From Mytilus trossulus (Eukaryota > Mollusca > Bivalvia > Mytilida > Mytilidae), in assembly GCF_036588685.1 (NCBI RefSeq), contig NC_086386.1, forward strand, positions 16,016,931 to 16,080,930: a DNA stretch of 64,000 nucleotides. The letters run 5' to 3'. Position numbers and translations under genes: made by a program. Shown piece by piece: positions 12,030 to 24,847 of the stretch (positions are counted from its first letter, which is position 1; the number at the start of each line of letters is the position of its first letter). Below the pieces are notes generated by a model, which saw nothing but the letters and a program-made list of their open reading frames with translations, was not told where the DNA came from and did no database searches.

Positions 12030-12960
12030 TGCTAGATATACTTACTGGAGGTGTGATGAGATGATTGAAGCTGTTAAGTTTTTCCTTGATAATATTTATG
12101 TACCTTTCAGCAAAAAAGTTTATCGACAGGTTGTAGGTATCCCCATGGGCACTTAATGTGCCCCTTTAATAGCATACTTGTTTGTGTACTGTTACGAATC
12201 ACAGTTTATGACTGAACTCAGTAAAGACCCGTCGAAACTGCATTTGCTTGATAAATTCAACAACACTTACCGTTATCTTGATGATATTTATTCGTTAAAT
12301 AATCAAGAATGTTCTCAATATACTGCTGACATTTACCCCAAGGAACTTACTTTAAATAAATCATATTTAATCGGTAATAACTGTCCTTAAAATTTCATAG
12401 ATTTAGATATTTCGGTATAAACGGGAAACTCCACACTAGAATTTACGACAAAAGAGACGATTTTTCGTTCCCTGTTGTTAATTTTCATTTTAGATGGCGA
12501 TGTTCCTTTGGCACCAACTTACGGTGTTCATATTTCACAACTTGTTCGCTATGCTCGTGTCTGTCGTGACGTTTTTTTATTTTAACGAACGTAACCTATG
12601 TATTACTGGTAAATCATTAAACCAGGGATATCGTTACCATAAATAACTTAAAACCTTTACTTAATTTTTCCATAGATACAAATATTTGGGTTTGGGTTTG
12701 AATTTTAATTGTACCTGTAGAAAACTTATTTTGAACGGGATAGCACATCCTCATTTTTACGGAAATGATGTTAACCGTGTCCGGAAATTTAAATTATCCA
12801 TGTAAACTTGTCGCTTCTTTAAATAAACTTATTCTAAAGGTAACCTATTCAACACTGCAATAAGATCATTGAATATTGTTCTTATTGGTATAAATATTGA
12901 TTTTGTTATCAGTAGATTAAAAGCTAACTAAATATTACTAGAATGTTACATTCATATACA
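12030..12960 (+). pseudogene. Reverse transcriptase pseudogene (Penelope-like)
   Basis: Translated fragments follow the RT palm in order: a VYRQVVGIPMGT block, then CAPLIA and YCYESQF, an FNNTYRYLDD block with the paired catalytic aspartates at 12280-12285, an IYPKELTLNKS block, and an FILDGDVPL...YGVHISQLVRYARV stretch. The reading frame is broken: the GTN-CAPL motif has TAA in place of the Asn codon (12154-12156), and more stops and frame changes follow after about 12.39 kb. In a live element this enzyme copies element RNA into the genome. Here it is dead. Related RTs have several hundred residues; only the C-terminal half of the palm is recognisable. Confidence 0.6.
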
Positions 12961-13562
12961 TATTCATGGATCTAAAATCTGTCGATACCTGTAACTTGGC
13001 ATTGCACAAGGTCATGTTTTTCTCTGGCTGTTGATGACGTCTTTTCACTAAATCCATTGAATGTTGGATGTGTACGTATTGATAGTTTAGTCTTAGATGC
13101 ATGATTTTTTTATAAGTTGTTAGTGGCTTTGAACTAGCTGTCAGATAACTGCTTTTTATTAGTTGTTAGTGGGTTTGAACTAGCTGTCAGATAACTGCGA
13201 GTACTCTCAGATCTGTTTATTGTGTCTTTTTGTGTCGGGATGTTTAAGTACCCAGCCACTTCTACTTGTATTTTTGTCCATCTGATGAGTTAAGCCTTTT
13301 TCAACTGATTCTTATAGTTCGTTCTTATGTTGTACTGTTATACCACTGTCCCAGGTTAGGGGAGGGTTGGGATCCCGCTAACATGTTTAACCCCGCCACA
13401 TTGTTTCTGTATGTGCCAGTCCCAAGTCAGGAGCCTGTAATTCAGTGGTTGTCGTTTGTTTATGTGTTGCATATTTGTGTTTCGTTCATTTTTTAAAGTA
13501 AATAAGACCGTTAGTTTTCTCGTTTGAATTGTTTACATTGTCTTATCGGGACCTTTTATACT

Positions 13563-14534
13563 CGACTACTGTTCTTCAGTGTGGGGTTTTTAAGACTTAA
13601 ATTGTGTCGACACTGTTCAAAACAAGGCTATAAGATACTTTTTGGGAGTTCTCAAGTTTGCTCCAAAGCTGGATATCAACGGAGATGTTGGATTGTTACC
13701 TTCAAAAGAACGTCGCTGGTGTAATATGGCTAGATATTGGAACCGATTGATGGATATGGACAATAGTAGACTTGTAAAAGGGTGTTCCTATGGGACTACG
13801 AATTATCTACGAACAAGTGTAAGAACAATAATGTCTTCAGTTGGTAGGGATGACAACTTTCAACAAATGTTAAATTGTGATGTTAATAGCGTCAGAAACA
13901 ATTTTATGGATATATGATTAAAAAATGGCATACAAACTTATCTAACTTTCCGAAACTTCGTACATAAAGAACTTTTAAATCGACATATTCAACAGAAACA
14001 TACGTTAAACAAAATTTAAAACGTAGAGAAAGATCGGTACTGGCCCAGTTTAGATGTGGTATTCTTCCGCTAAGATTGGAAACAGGACGTTTTGTTGGTG
14101 AGCCAGAATACCAACGGATATGTAGAATGTGCGACTCCAGACATATTGAAAATGAACTACACTTTCTGACTGAATGCCAATTTTACAATGAACTACGTAA
14201 TCAATTATTCTCTTGTCTGTGCAAAACCGTACTAAATTTGAATAACAGTGAAAAGTTATATTTATTATTGTCAGAATATCCTAGAAAAACAGCTCGATAC
14301 TTAGAACATTTATTTACAAAACGCAAGACAACACTTATATTTAAATAATTAACATGGATATAAAATTCCTGATGACAATCTGAATTAATATATGTATATA
14401 GTATCTATTAAAAGTGACTTATAGGTCCATTGGGCTGGGTGTAATTTAATTGAAATATTTCAATATTGTACTTTAAAATTTGTTATACACAATGATACTA
14501 TAATAAACATATTTGTATTGTATTGTATTGTATA
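13563..14534 (+). mobile_element. 5'-truncated LINE (non-LTR retrotransposon) 3' end
   Basis: Two frame-shifted coding pieces are visible. The first (about 13.62-13.92 kb) reads like the region after a LINE RT domain (RYFLGVLKFAP, then KERRW and ARYWNRL). The second (about 14.00-14.35 kb) contains a CX2C-X9-H-X4-C cluster (ICRMC ... HFLTEC), typical of LINE C-termini. The 3' end is a run of 'tattg' units at 14.51-14.53 kb, the kind of simple tail LINEs often carry. The insertion splits the host element between 'ccttttata' and 'gctgactatg', leaving a short 'tata'-like duplication. Stops and a frameshift show it is dead. Confidence 0.65.
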
Positions 14535-15854
14535 GCTGACTATGCGGTATGGGCTTTGTTCATTGTTAAAGGCATTACGGTTACCTATAGTTGTTAATGT
14601 CTGTGTCATTTTTGTCTTTTGTGGATTGTTGTCTAATTAGCAAGCATACAACTTCTTCTTTTTTATACATTTGAAATCATGCATTTTAATCTTTTCATGT
14701 AATTGTAAAACTTGTAAACAAATTTATTTATTGGTTTCATTAATGAAAATGTTTTATAAAAAAACCTTAAACGAATTAAAATTTGCACTTTAGGACGTCC
14801 TAACATAAGATGCGTCTGAGATAGCTTCGAAACACAACTTAAGAGTGTCCTAAATTGATCCTAAGTCCATCCTAATGTTGGTCTTATCTATGACTTAGGA
14901 CGAATCTTAGGATACGTTCGAGAACACCACCCCAGGTTTATTTCAACGAACATCTCGTCCTTTTTAAAAAAAAAATAACTAACCGGAAAATACCAGAACC
15001 GTGTTGATAGATTTTCCGTACCAACTTCACAAACAATATATAGTTGTCTTGTATTATAGATTCAAGGTACAAACGTTGTTCATCATCTTAATTATGTGTT
15101 ACAGTGCCCTTGTAGTGTCTTTGTAAATGAATAATCTTCACTGGAAAGGCCATTTCTTGTAATACACTTTTGGCCTGGATTGGTACTTATGCATCCCGCA
15201 AATCTGTTGTGCTGAAGTAATATTCTAGGTTGTTGTCTTTACTGTTTGTGTATGTATTGTATCTATGAACTGTTTTGATTTTTATCATGTGCAGAGCTGT
15301 TTGTTTTTATAGTAACATACATAATGTTGGCTGCAGAACACCTACTAATTTTTTTTTTTTTATCTATTATGTCATTTGTTTTGTTCATAAATCGTTTTTA
15401 ATATTTATATTTCTTTTTGTTTTGAGATTTCTTTCTATTTCTGTTGCGCAATACTGAGTAATTCGGTTTTCGGACTTTATATACCGTTTTACGCGCCCTT
15501 TTCATTTCATCGAGAATTCACAAACCAAACAACTTTATTACATTAAGATAGAAATATTATGATTTGTATAAATCCTAATTCTTTGTATTTTCTTTTTGTA
15601 GATATTAGTAGAACAGTTGAGGTGAATATATAGATAATACAATGACGCATGATGTATGGACATCGATATTCAATTGCTAGGCATACATGTATTTTGAAAT
15701 GTTATATTAAAACTGTTTGGTGTGTATCTCCTGTCATATTAGTCTTTGTTGTTTCTTTATATAGCATAAGAAATAATTTATGTTCGGACGAGCAAAGCGA
15801 GGTAGAACATATGATCGAATTTTAGGTGACACTTCAATGGTTTAGCTCCTATTA

Positions 15855-15996
15855 CAGTGGCGAATCCAGAAATTGTTATAAGTTGGGGCCCACTGGCTGC
15901 TTAAGAGGGGGCCCGATTTTGTAACGTTTCAGTGATTCCCAATATAAGCAACCAATGTTTTCTCAAAAGCCCCCCCCCCCCCTAAATCCGCCACTG
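15855..15996. mobile_element. 142-bp MITE with 'cagtggcg' ends
   Basis: The left end 'cagtggcgaatccag' and the right end (inverse 'cagtggcggattta') are terminal inverted repeats, with a poly-C stretch next to the right arm. The pattern resembles hAT-type MITEs, but I could not find a matching 8-bp target duplication. Confidence 0.5.
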
Positions 15997-16899
15997 CTTT
16001 AAAGCAGGTTAATTCCATTTTTTTCACTTAAAGAAATTCATGTACCAAGTCAGGCATAGGACAGTTGTTTCCATTCGTTTGATGTATTTGTGTTTTTTGT
16101 GTATCGTTATTTGATACAGAATTTTTCGATTTGAATTTTCCTTGGTGTTCGGTACTTTTGTTATTTTACTTTTTTGTCATAGTTGGGTTAAGGTAGACAT
16201 GATTGTGGTAAGTGTTTTTTATTTGCAAGTATGCCACAAAATTATAATAGGATGGTTTGCTTAATGAACATCTACCTGGTAAATATCTTTGTTCATAGTT
16301 TGTATTTTAGTACACTGTCTTTTATGGCTTACTTCACTGTATGGATTTTGCTTCATTTATTATGCGTTCAACTAAATCATTGCTTATACCAATACCAATA
16401 CCAAATTGTTTATCATAGTGACATGTGTTTTATGACAATAAAGCAATAAGCAGTTGTATTTACATGTATCAACACCTATAAGTCACATTGATACATTAAA
16501 AAAAATAATAATTTCACAGCGAACAAAATAAGAATTCATGTTTGATTTTTCCTATACAAAAAGTTTGATTCTCTAATTAAATGCATTGTTGAAAAATTGA
16601 GCAGTTTTCTAGCATATTTGCAGATATTTTATCTATTTCATTTGGTCTTTGATGGATAAGGAACTAAGTAATCAAACTTCTTACATTTAAATCGTTGACA
16701 GAATGTTAAAGAGGGGCGAGAGATACCAGAAGGACAGTAAAATATAGTACAATGTACATGTATATCACGTATACATCGATCGCCTTTAATGCTGATTGGT
16801 TTCCAAAAACTAACACATCGACCAGAGTTTCAATCATCGCATAGTGTATTTGCACATTGTATATGCAATGATTGTATACTGACCCTTTCTGCACGCTTT

Positions 16900-17080
16900 C
16901 GTTGTTAAAAAAAGGGACGACCGATACTAGAGGGGCATTCAAACTCATAAATTCGAAAATAAACTGACAACGCCATTGCTAAAAAGTACACAAAAAACAA
17001 CATAGAAATAAGACTTAAAAACACGAACCCCACTAAAAACTGGGGAGCATCTTAGGTGATTCGGAAGGGTAGACTGAACA
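16900..17080 (-). repeat. R5 repeat copy
   Basis: It shares 'gggacgaccgatac', 'aaactcataaat', 'aaataaactgacaacgcca' and 'acacgaaccccac' with 57.16-57.33 kb. In reverse sense it matches 36.1-36.25 kb and 59.40-59.57 kb. Confidence 0.5.
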
Positions 17081-17195
17081 AGTCTTCCTTCAACAATAAA
17101 GAAACACGGACTGACTTATTAATATTCATATGGTAGGAACACATATGTCATAATAAATCATAACAAAAACAAAAACAAACACGGTAAAATCTATT

Positions 17196-20153
17196 TTAGG
17201 TTTGTAGTAAAATTCCGGAAAATGTTGAACTGTTATCTCCACTCACAGTCTCATTAACACTGTTTCTGTGTTTGATATAAACACGATCCATTTTCATAAG
17301 TTTAATAACTGAACTGATGGTTTGTGAATTATAATGACCCTTTGAGACGTATCCCCACGTATAAAGTGCATCATTTTTGTTTAGTTGGAAGTGTACTTCA
17401 TTGCTACCTTTTGCACGAAGTAAACAGTTGAACTGGTATATGCCATTTCTTGGTGCAGTGAACACACCTGTTGTAGAATCGTAACCATTAACAATATTGA
17501 TTCTGACGTCATCAAATTTTAAAATTGTAGTGCTATATGTTAGGGTGGTATCTTTTGTCAAGGAGGCAAAGAAAACCGGTTTCGGCGAATCATCTGAAAA
17601 AGAAATAGAAGTGTAACACACGAAGACAGAGGAAACGCCCCTTTATGCCTTTGTATAGTTTGAAATTGAAAAGTGCGAATGTGTCAAAGAGACAACAACC
17701 CGACCATAGAAAAAAACAACAGCAGAGGTCTTTAATGTAGCACCCGGAAGCGTCCTTCAGCTGGCCCCTAAACAAATATATACTAGTTCAGTGATAATGA
17801 ACGCCATACTAATTTTTAAATTGTACACAAGAAACTAAAAATAAAATAATACAAGACATACAAAGGCCAGAGGCTCCTGACTTGAGACAGGCGCAAAAAT
17901 GCGGCGGGGTTAAACAAGTTTATGAGATCTCAACTCTCCCCCTATACCTCTAGCCAATATAAAAAAGCAAACGCATAACAATACGCACATTTAAAATTCA
18001 GTTCAAGAGAAGTCCGAGTCTGATGTCAGAAGATGTAACCAAAAAAAATAAACAAAATGACCATAAGACATAAATGACAACAGACTACTAGCAGTTAACT
18101 AACATATTATTTCGTTTGATTAATAGCATTTACATATTTATTGTATAATAACTCATATATTCATCAATTATCCATCCAGTTAACAAAACATTTTTTTCTA
18201 ACTACAGCAACTATCAGGATATAAAGCAGTATATCAGAATTAAAATATTAGTGGATGGTAGACATAATATTTAAATTGGCTTTAGCCATAAACGCCACTT
18301 TATGTCAGAATACAAACGCTAGATTTCAATCTTTTCTTTCCCCTGCTGATCATCAAACTATGTTGCACAATTTCATTTTGTGTCAGTCTCTTTTATAACG
18401 GCTGGTCAATAGTACCGACCTTTACCTTTATGTAATCGTTTACAATCTATGTAACTTACGTACACAATCACATCATGTTTTGATTTTGGTCAAAAATGAC
18501 AAACTAATAACATTCCCTCAGTCTGATTTGCAGTTATTTTATTATTGCATATGTAAACGAACAACATAACGTGATGCATATAAACAAGGAAATGCCTAGA
18601 TTTTGGTCCATCAATTGGCCCGAAGAGGGGATGCTTTTTATATTCATTGTGTGTTTGAATGTATTGGTAAACAGTAATTGCAATTAAGCATGAGTTGATA
18701 ATGATAGTTTGGACGTTCTTACTTTGTTTCTTAGACTGTAAGGCATTTAAGAGAATTCTTAATAAATTCTCATTTCTACAAGTGGTGATATCTGAAATGT
18801 AAAAAATATTTTCTTTGAGTTAAAGGTTGTTGTATAAATAAAAATTCGATTTATTTGAAGTACAAAGGACTTTATATATATCCACACAAACACCTACAAT
18901 CATCAGAATAAGAACAGTCATGCGCACAAAGTACTTCGTATGTACATTGCAGCCATCTAAATTATGACAAAATATTTAGCCGAAACAAGTCGCTAAAGGA
19001 AAAAATCACGATATTGAATGTAGACATAATACGTGTTATACTAAGCGTGTTTATATTTTAGAAAGGAGTTTTGGCTTTGATGTGTTTTTAACATTGGGTA
19101 TTCCAAAAGCAAAAAGTGTCCACTTTAGTTGTCGAAATCCTTAATGTACCATAAGAATCATGGATGGCATCATTACATGTAAACTTTCATAGGAAAGAAG
19201 CGCATAGTCCGTTTAATTTTGTTCAGACGTGTCAACGGTTAAAGCATAAACATTCATATATATATTCAGTGCTACTATTCTTTTGTTTTGTAGGTAAATA
19301 AAGTCAACAGTAGTATACTGCTGTTCGAAATTCATAATTTGATTGAGAAAAATAACAAATCCGGGTTATAAACCAAAACTGAGGTAAACGCATCAAATAT
19401 AAGAGGAAAACTACGACACAACAGAAACAAGGAACAGGTGTATTACGTTTCAAGTTGATTGGACTTCGACTTCATCAAAAACTATCTTGACCAAAAACTT
19501 TTACCTGAAGCGTGACAGACGGACGAACGAACAGACGAACGGACGCACAGACCAGAACACATAATGTCCCTCTACTATCGTAGGTGGGGCATACAAATTA
19601 AAACTGCTACATGTTTATGCGGTTATTCATATCTATAACCATAGTATTTTGTTAAATCTACCTGCTTTTTGTAGGTTGAAATTGATTGATTTTGATGGCA
19701 AGTCTTGACAGTTTCCTATTTTAAAAACTATTGCAAGTTTTCCTGTTCTTTAGAAAATTACATATAATGAAATGTCGCATATATCAAAGACCTTTTTTGG
19801 ATGTCGTCAAGTTGTTGTATAATTTCAGTATACACTGCAATTGCATTTTATACATTCATTACAACATACAATTATTATATTATTATTATATTTCTGATTT
19901 TAGACTAAGATAATGTCATGTGTTTTTTTAGCTAAATAAAAAATAATTTATTAATAAACATCGAAAATCAAAGTGTATCTTTACTTACATTATTAGAATT
20001 TGACTACGTACGCTACAATAAATTTTCTTTAGAATAATACGAAATAAAATCCGTTATTACATTGTTCGACTCACCCTCATTGACTGTACATTCAGCTTCA
20101 ACTTGTCCTAAAAGGCAGATCACGAACAATAAAGTAGTTGAAACAACCAACAT
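17196..20153 (-). CDS. Secreted C1q-domain protein, three exons
   Basis: The exons are 20075-20153 (start ATG at 20153), 18723-18791 and 17196-17593 (stop at 17196-17198). Donors are GTGAGT and GTAAGA, acceptors end TTTCAG, and both introns are phase 1, so the 546 coding bases join cleanly to about 181 residues. Residues 1-20 form a signal peptide (MLVVSTTLLFVICLL core, then GQVEA). Residues 21-50 form a short polar, leucine-bearing stalk. About 54-181 is the C1q fold, with VFFASLT, a GYDSTTGVFTAP block, GIYQF and the terminal FSGILL strand. Two N-glycosylation sites (NET, NSS) lie near the end. There is no collagen stretch, so it belongs to the single-head secreted C1q class that is greatly expanded in bivalves, where members act as recognition molecules in innate immunity. 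Ligand unknown. The introns hold repeat copies only. Confidence 0.85.
17660..18080 (-). repeat. R1 repeat copy in a C1q intron
   Basis: It contains 'gtcaaagagacaacaacc', 'gcgtccttcagctggcccc', 'agttcagtgataatgaac' and 'atgcggcggggttaaac', the full R1 order, in the intron between exons 2 and 3 of the C1q gene. Confidence 0.65.
19290..19445. repeat. Interspersed repeat in a C1q intron
   Basis: It is the partner of the fragment at 3.00-3.18 kb ('caacagtagtatactgctg', 'aaacgcatcaaatataag'). Confidence 0.45.
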
Positions 20154-20211
20154 GATTTCATCTATAACTACAAATAAAACGTGATTCAAGAGGTTTAAGT
20201 AAACAAAAGTA

Positions 20212-20250
20212 CGGAAACTACGGAAACTTCTTGTTTCCGACAGGTTTCCG
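20212..20250 (-). promoter_or_regulatory. Four CGGAAAC half-sites upstream of the C1q gene
   Basis: CGGAAAC occurs at 20212-20218 and 20221-20227, and its inverse GTTTCCG at 20233-20239 and 20244-20250. The cluster lies 59-97 nt upstream of the C1q start codon and forms a loose dyad. This is a good candidate for a transcription-factor cluster (ETS- or interferon-response-like half-sites contain GGAAAC/GAAAC), but the factor is inference. Confidence 0.4.
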
Positions 20251-20259
20251 CCATCCGTC

Positions 20260-21600
20260 CTTCAATTTGTTTTTCATTTAGAAATGCGCATTCAACGCTT
20301 TAATTATTGCGTAGTTGTAAAACTTTGATACACATGATGTCTTTGTGTATTGTTCAATTTTATAATTGAACCAAAAACTAATGAAGAAAACCATTCTGTT
20401 GTTGAAAAAGTAGATTTGCTTACAGATGAAGCAGTCTATAATAATTTTTCAATAAGTTATACATGGATACCCCATATATAGAAATGTACCCAAGTAATGC
20501 AAGAGTTTTAGAAGTGCTCCTTTTGTAAAAGCAATATATTTGGTGTGCCTTAAATAAAATAAAAACGAGAAATGCATCTGAGCTCGTTTAAGCATTTGAA
20601 AAAAATTGCACACATTTATATTTACTTTACCGCAGACAAATACTTTACTAACCGGCTGGGTAGATACTTGGTGAATGAAACAAGGATACTAGTATATATA
20701 AGAATCATAAAGCAACAATTATCTAAAATGGAGATGACTTTGCAAAGTGTGAATTGAGTTAAAGTATACAACACACCAACATAAATCTAAATGTCTCTCT
20801 GTTTAATTTTTTTTTTTTATGTTATCCGAAAATACCCCAATATATACGCTTTAATTAAAAGACTAATAGGATGAATATTAATGAAATTTAGAATCGAAAT
20901 GGGGAATGTGTCAAAAAGACAACAACCCGACCATAGAACAGCAGAAGGTCATCTGAAGAATGAACTGTATCCAAGATCTGTTTAATACTTTATAAAATAC
21001 TTTTAAAGTATACAGCCTTTAGTGAGAAAACTACTTGGTCTTTTCATCAAGTCTTATGATTACTGGGTATAACATGTAAGGAAATAAAAAGGAAAACCAT
21101 TAAAACAAGAACTATTACTGAAAAAAAGATATCTGAGGCATTCAGATGTGATCAATGAGCTATATTCATTAATCTTACTCGTTTTTTTTCTATCATAAAT
21201 AAAAAAAAAAGTTCCCACAATTTGACGTCAACAGGCTCACAACTCTGAAAGTTGAGTAAATACGATTTTCTCTAAAAGAAATTGAGATATATACTGCATG
21301 GTACTTAGCTAAATGTATCTTTTTTTCAGAGATGCAGAAGTGCATAAAGCTGTGTAGGTGACATCAACATACGATATTAGTAGATTACAATCTGTAACGA
21401 TTTACAATCTTGAAACATAGAAAAATAAAGAGATGTCACTTACACCTATATGTCTATCACAACTTGATTAATTAGAGATATAACCTCTTTTAATGTGTAT
21501 ATAGGGTACGTACGAACACCAAAGGTTGACAATCTATATGATACAGCTGATGTTACGGAGTTTAGTATGACGTCCAGTTTCACTGAAACAGTATACATTT
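20260..21600. other. Intergenic, with a small R1 scrap
   Basis: A short R1 end lies at about 20.88-20.95 kb ('gaatgtgtcaaaaagac'). Otherwise there is AT-rich DNA without a supported gene. Confidence 0.4.
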
Positions 21601-21735
21601 GTATTTAGGGGCTAGCTGAGGCCTATTACTTGTTGCAGAATTTTCCCGCTACATTTAAGCTTCGAATGTTATTAGTTTTTTTGTCGGGTTTTTGTCTCTT
21701 TAGCGTATCCCCCGTTTTCCTTCTCAACTTTATCT
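21600..21735 (+). repeat. R1 repeat, degenerate 3' end
   Basis: It has 'aggggctagctgagg', 'ttttcccgctaca', 'gtcgggtttttgtctct' and 'cccgttttccttctcaac', a diverged R1 3' part in sense orientation. Confidence 0.5.
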
Positions 21736-22049
21736 TACAAATAATTAAAATTGTGAAATATTCACTTATATGAACATTCTTTATTTCGAGTAAAGTATTT
21801 TTTACCGTTTGATAATAATCATTCGCCTTATATTTTATAGTTTAGCACTCGCGCTAGTGATAGCCAAATTCATCTGGAAGATCTTATTAACCAGTCAGTG
21901 AAAAATCACATATTCATGATTTATAGACTACGCCTATAAATTCGAATCAATTTCACAGTAGTGATAATGACACCTTCTTAACTTGAGCTTGTGTACATTT
22001 ATCTGTACAACTTCATCTTCAATTTTGATTTCATGTTCTTCAGGTTTTC

Positions 22050-22260
22050 CTTTCATTATAGCAAGTAGTAAAACCTCAAAGTAACTGAAACCCGAGGAAA
22101 TTCAAAAAGAAAGTTCTTAATTAAATGGTATTAGCTCAAACACACCAAACCAATGGATATCAACTGTCATATTCCTGACTTTGTACAGGCATTTTCTGAT
22201 ACAACTTTGTGGGGTTTTGTTCAACTCCTTAATTTCATCATATCAGAGAATAGATTTGTG
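22050..22260. repeat. R2 repeat copy, degenerate
   Basis: It shares 'gaggaaattcaaaa', 'gctcaaacacacc' and 'aactgtcatattcctgact' with the other R2 copies. Confidence 0.5.
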
Positions 22261-22289
22261 ACATCCTTTTTTGCCGTTGCTAGTTATAA

Positions 22290-22690
22290 AATCATAAACC
22301 AGAAATTATTACTGACTGCTTTTAATTGATGAGTACATTTGCAACCACTGGGTCGAAACCAAAACTGATGGATTTTTTATTCCCCGAGATTATCATTCAG
22401 CCCCTCTGAATTGGCATACATTATCATTGATATGGTCATAATTATAAATATATTGTTTATAAAAGTCTAAATTTGGAAATACTAAGGCTTTTCTACTTAG
22501 GAATTATAGATTACCTTAGCTGTATTTGGCAACACTTTTCAGAATTTTTGGTCCTCAATGCTGTTCAACTTCATACTTTCTTTGGCCTTTTTAACATTTT
22601 TTTATTCGAACGTCAATGGTGAGTCTTAAATAGACGAAACGCGCGTCTCGCGCAAATATAAATTTCTATCCTTGTATTTATGATCAGTTT
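22290..22690 (+). mobile_element. Retrozyme-like body with a decayed hammerhead
   Basis: It follows the order of the unit at 727-1190: 'aaaccagaaatt', 'accactgggtcga', 'ttggcatacattatc' and 'atatggtcat', ending in a hammerhead relic at 22610-22653. In the relic the core reads AUGGUGA and stem I no longer pairs, so it should be inactive. The 5' hammerhead has been lost, with only 'tgatgagt' left at about 22.33 kb. Confidence 0.5.
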
Positions 22691-24458
22691 ATTATTAAAA
22701 ACGAAAATAAAAATACAAATCATATACTAGTATTCAGATATTCTAAAGTATATCTTTGCATTTAAATAATAGTCTAGATAGTGGCTTTTTTCCCGATAAA
22801 TAAAACTGCGTCGGATAACTATCTGACCATATCATAAAACTTTATAAATACTCAAATACTACCTTGCATGTCCTCATAACAATGGCCGTGGATTTTAAAT
22901 GATTCAAATCTTTTAAATCGCTCAAAATTTATATATAGTTGTTTATTCAAAATGTCAAACAATATAACTGTTATGTTCAAATGTAAACTTATTCTTCATG
23001 TTCTTCTGTGAATATTAGTTATACGTGGAAAAGGGAAGGATATAATTCGAAAATGTCATCGGTGAGTAAAAGAGATGAAAAAAACCCCAAAAAATATCAT
23101 GATATAAAAATGAAAATTAAGAAATACCATTGATTCAAGAATATGTATTGATGATAAACGTACAACGTGTACAAACCAGACGAACATATATAAGTATGCA
23201 AGTAGTGCAAGGCATAAACAATAGCTGATACATTAAATAGAACAATCGTTTCAGATTCATGGTAATAATTGGAGAAAAGCGTGGGGGAGAAAATTTTGTT
23301 TTAATTTGTTTCCATTCTATAAACCCATACTTATAGTCGTTTACATTTAAGCAAGGTTCTATTTTGAGGTCTTTCCAAGCCAAAATATTCATCCACATTT
23401 CTCATCAAATATGACAGTATGATAAAGACATCAAATGTTGCAGATGAAAGTAGCTCTCTATAAACATTCGTGCGTCCGAAGCCCTCTACCGGTATGACTT
23501 TCACCAGGAACGCTTAAACTAACATATTTGCAATCCATGAATTTATGATAAACGTTTTGCACATGTTCATGATGGACCTTAAAATGAATGAACCATTCTA
23601 ATCAAATCACTTTTACCTGATTAAAAGAACTATAATTGTAACAATACTTGACTTTTATTCTTTGGAATGGACAAGGGACAACTATGATATAGTCAACAGT
23701 TTATGTACATTTACAGTAATTTCTCATCATACATCAACGTTGTTTTGATTAGTTTCATAATGATTGCTGTGCTAGGTAAAATATTGTACCCATTGCTTTT
23801 AAAAGTATTGTATTAGCAATACGAGACAAGAATAACACTCTTTTTTGCAAGATTGTTTTATGCTTACAATTTTCAAAAGGTTTACATGTAAGACTTTTCA
23901 CTATCATATCATATATACCTCTCATGGCCAGTTCATTAAAGATAACATTATGTTGTTAATCTTTTATGGTTAAACTCAACCAATTGTTAAATCTTTGATT
24001 AAATGATTGAGATGTAATCTTGCTTCGGACCTTGGTTATGATCTTGTCAACCAAAAGTACAACTACCTATTTTTATGAGATTAAAGGTTACTAAAAGTGT
24101 GGTCAAAAGTATTCTACGATCATTAATCCAAGACTTATTATGAAGTTTTTCAGTCTTTCTCCATTTTATAGCAAAGTTTACTAGATTAGAAATTATTATT
24201 TTATTTTTCTTTAACAATAAACAGATTCACTCCATTAAAATTGATTAACCATATTTTTTTAATATCTTTTAGTATTCTCAATATGATTAACGCTGCCTTT
24301 TCGAATAAAATATGCTCTCTGTCACATTCGTGATGTTGTCGTATCATAAAATGAACTTAAATGAATGAATTACTTATTAGTTACATGATATAGCAACACA
24401 AACATATTATTTACACTGTGACACACAATAAACAACAGAGAATTTATATGTTGAATAT

Positions 24459-24847
24459 AACCAGTTTTATTTGCTAATTAAAAATTAAGCGGAATAAAAT
24501 AATTTAAGACAGCAGAGAAGATAATTCTGTTTAATTGGTTATGACTAACCGACTTAAATAAAAGAGTGAGCTTTTATTACTGTAAATGTATAATGTCTCT
24601 AGTCTGGTCAAAGGGTCAGAGTGTCCTACTTAATAAAACGTTAAATTGTTGAAATTAGATAACTTGTTTTCACGTGCAGAGAAATTTCTTTTATGACCAA
24701 TGCATGATTGGATATCATCTTTCTTATTGGTCAATGGCCTTGCGGGTCAGCACGAGTTCACGTGTAAGTGCATTGTGGTCACTTCCTTTTATCATCAGCA
24801 TTTGATGTGTTAACTTGTGATTCTTATCAAACAATTTGTTCAAAATT
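24459..24847 (+). repeat. Block Y, copy 1 (389 bp)
   Basis: It is nearly identical to 30079-30467, with the same length and only two substitutions seen (g/t near the 'ggttatgactaacc' stretch and g/t near 'aagagtgagct'). It contains 'tcacgtg'-type motifs and ends 'caatttgttcaaaatt'. No coding frame was seen. Confidence 0.85.

Larger units (their letters stand above)
11940..14690 (+). mobile_element. Penelope-like retroelement relic, split by a LINE
   Basis: It runs from a decayed reverse-transcriptase region (about 12.03-12.96 kb) through a 3' region (13.08-13.56 kb) to a tail (14.53-14.68 kb) that matches the fragments at 2.39-2.90 kb and 28.86-29.21 kb. The 3' part is interrupted at about 13.56 kb by a LINE fragment. 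In the unsplit copy at 2.4 kb the two sides are contiguous ('ccttttatagctgactatg'). No GIY-YIG endonuclease motif was recognised, so 'Penelope-like' rests on the style of the RT motif and could be wrong at clade level. Confidence 0.55.
10883..14936. mobile_element. Outer TIR element hosting a nest of insertions
   Basis: The left end 'tggtgttctcgaggctat' and the reverse complement of the right end 'tggtgttctcgaacgtat' are inverted repeats, and subterminal 'cttagga' and 'gtccta' motifs are dense on both sides. The internal sequence reads through from the left part (to about 11.14 kb) to the part after 11.80 kb ('aaaagtgcatgatt', 'cacgatacgatgac'), showing that another copy was inserted between them. 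The middle from about 11.94 to 14.69 kb is a Penelope-like relic. No transposase was seen, so the element is non-autonomous. Superfamily unknown. Confidence 0.65.
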
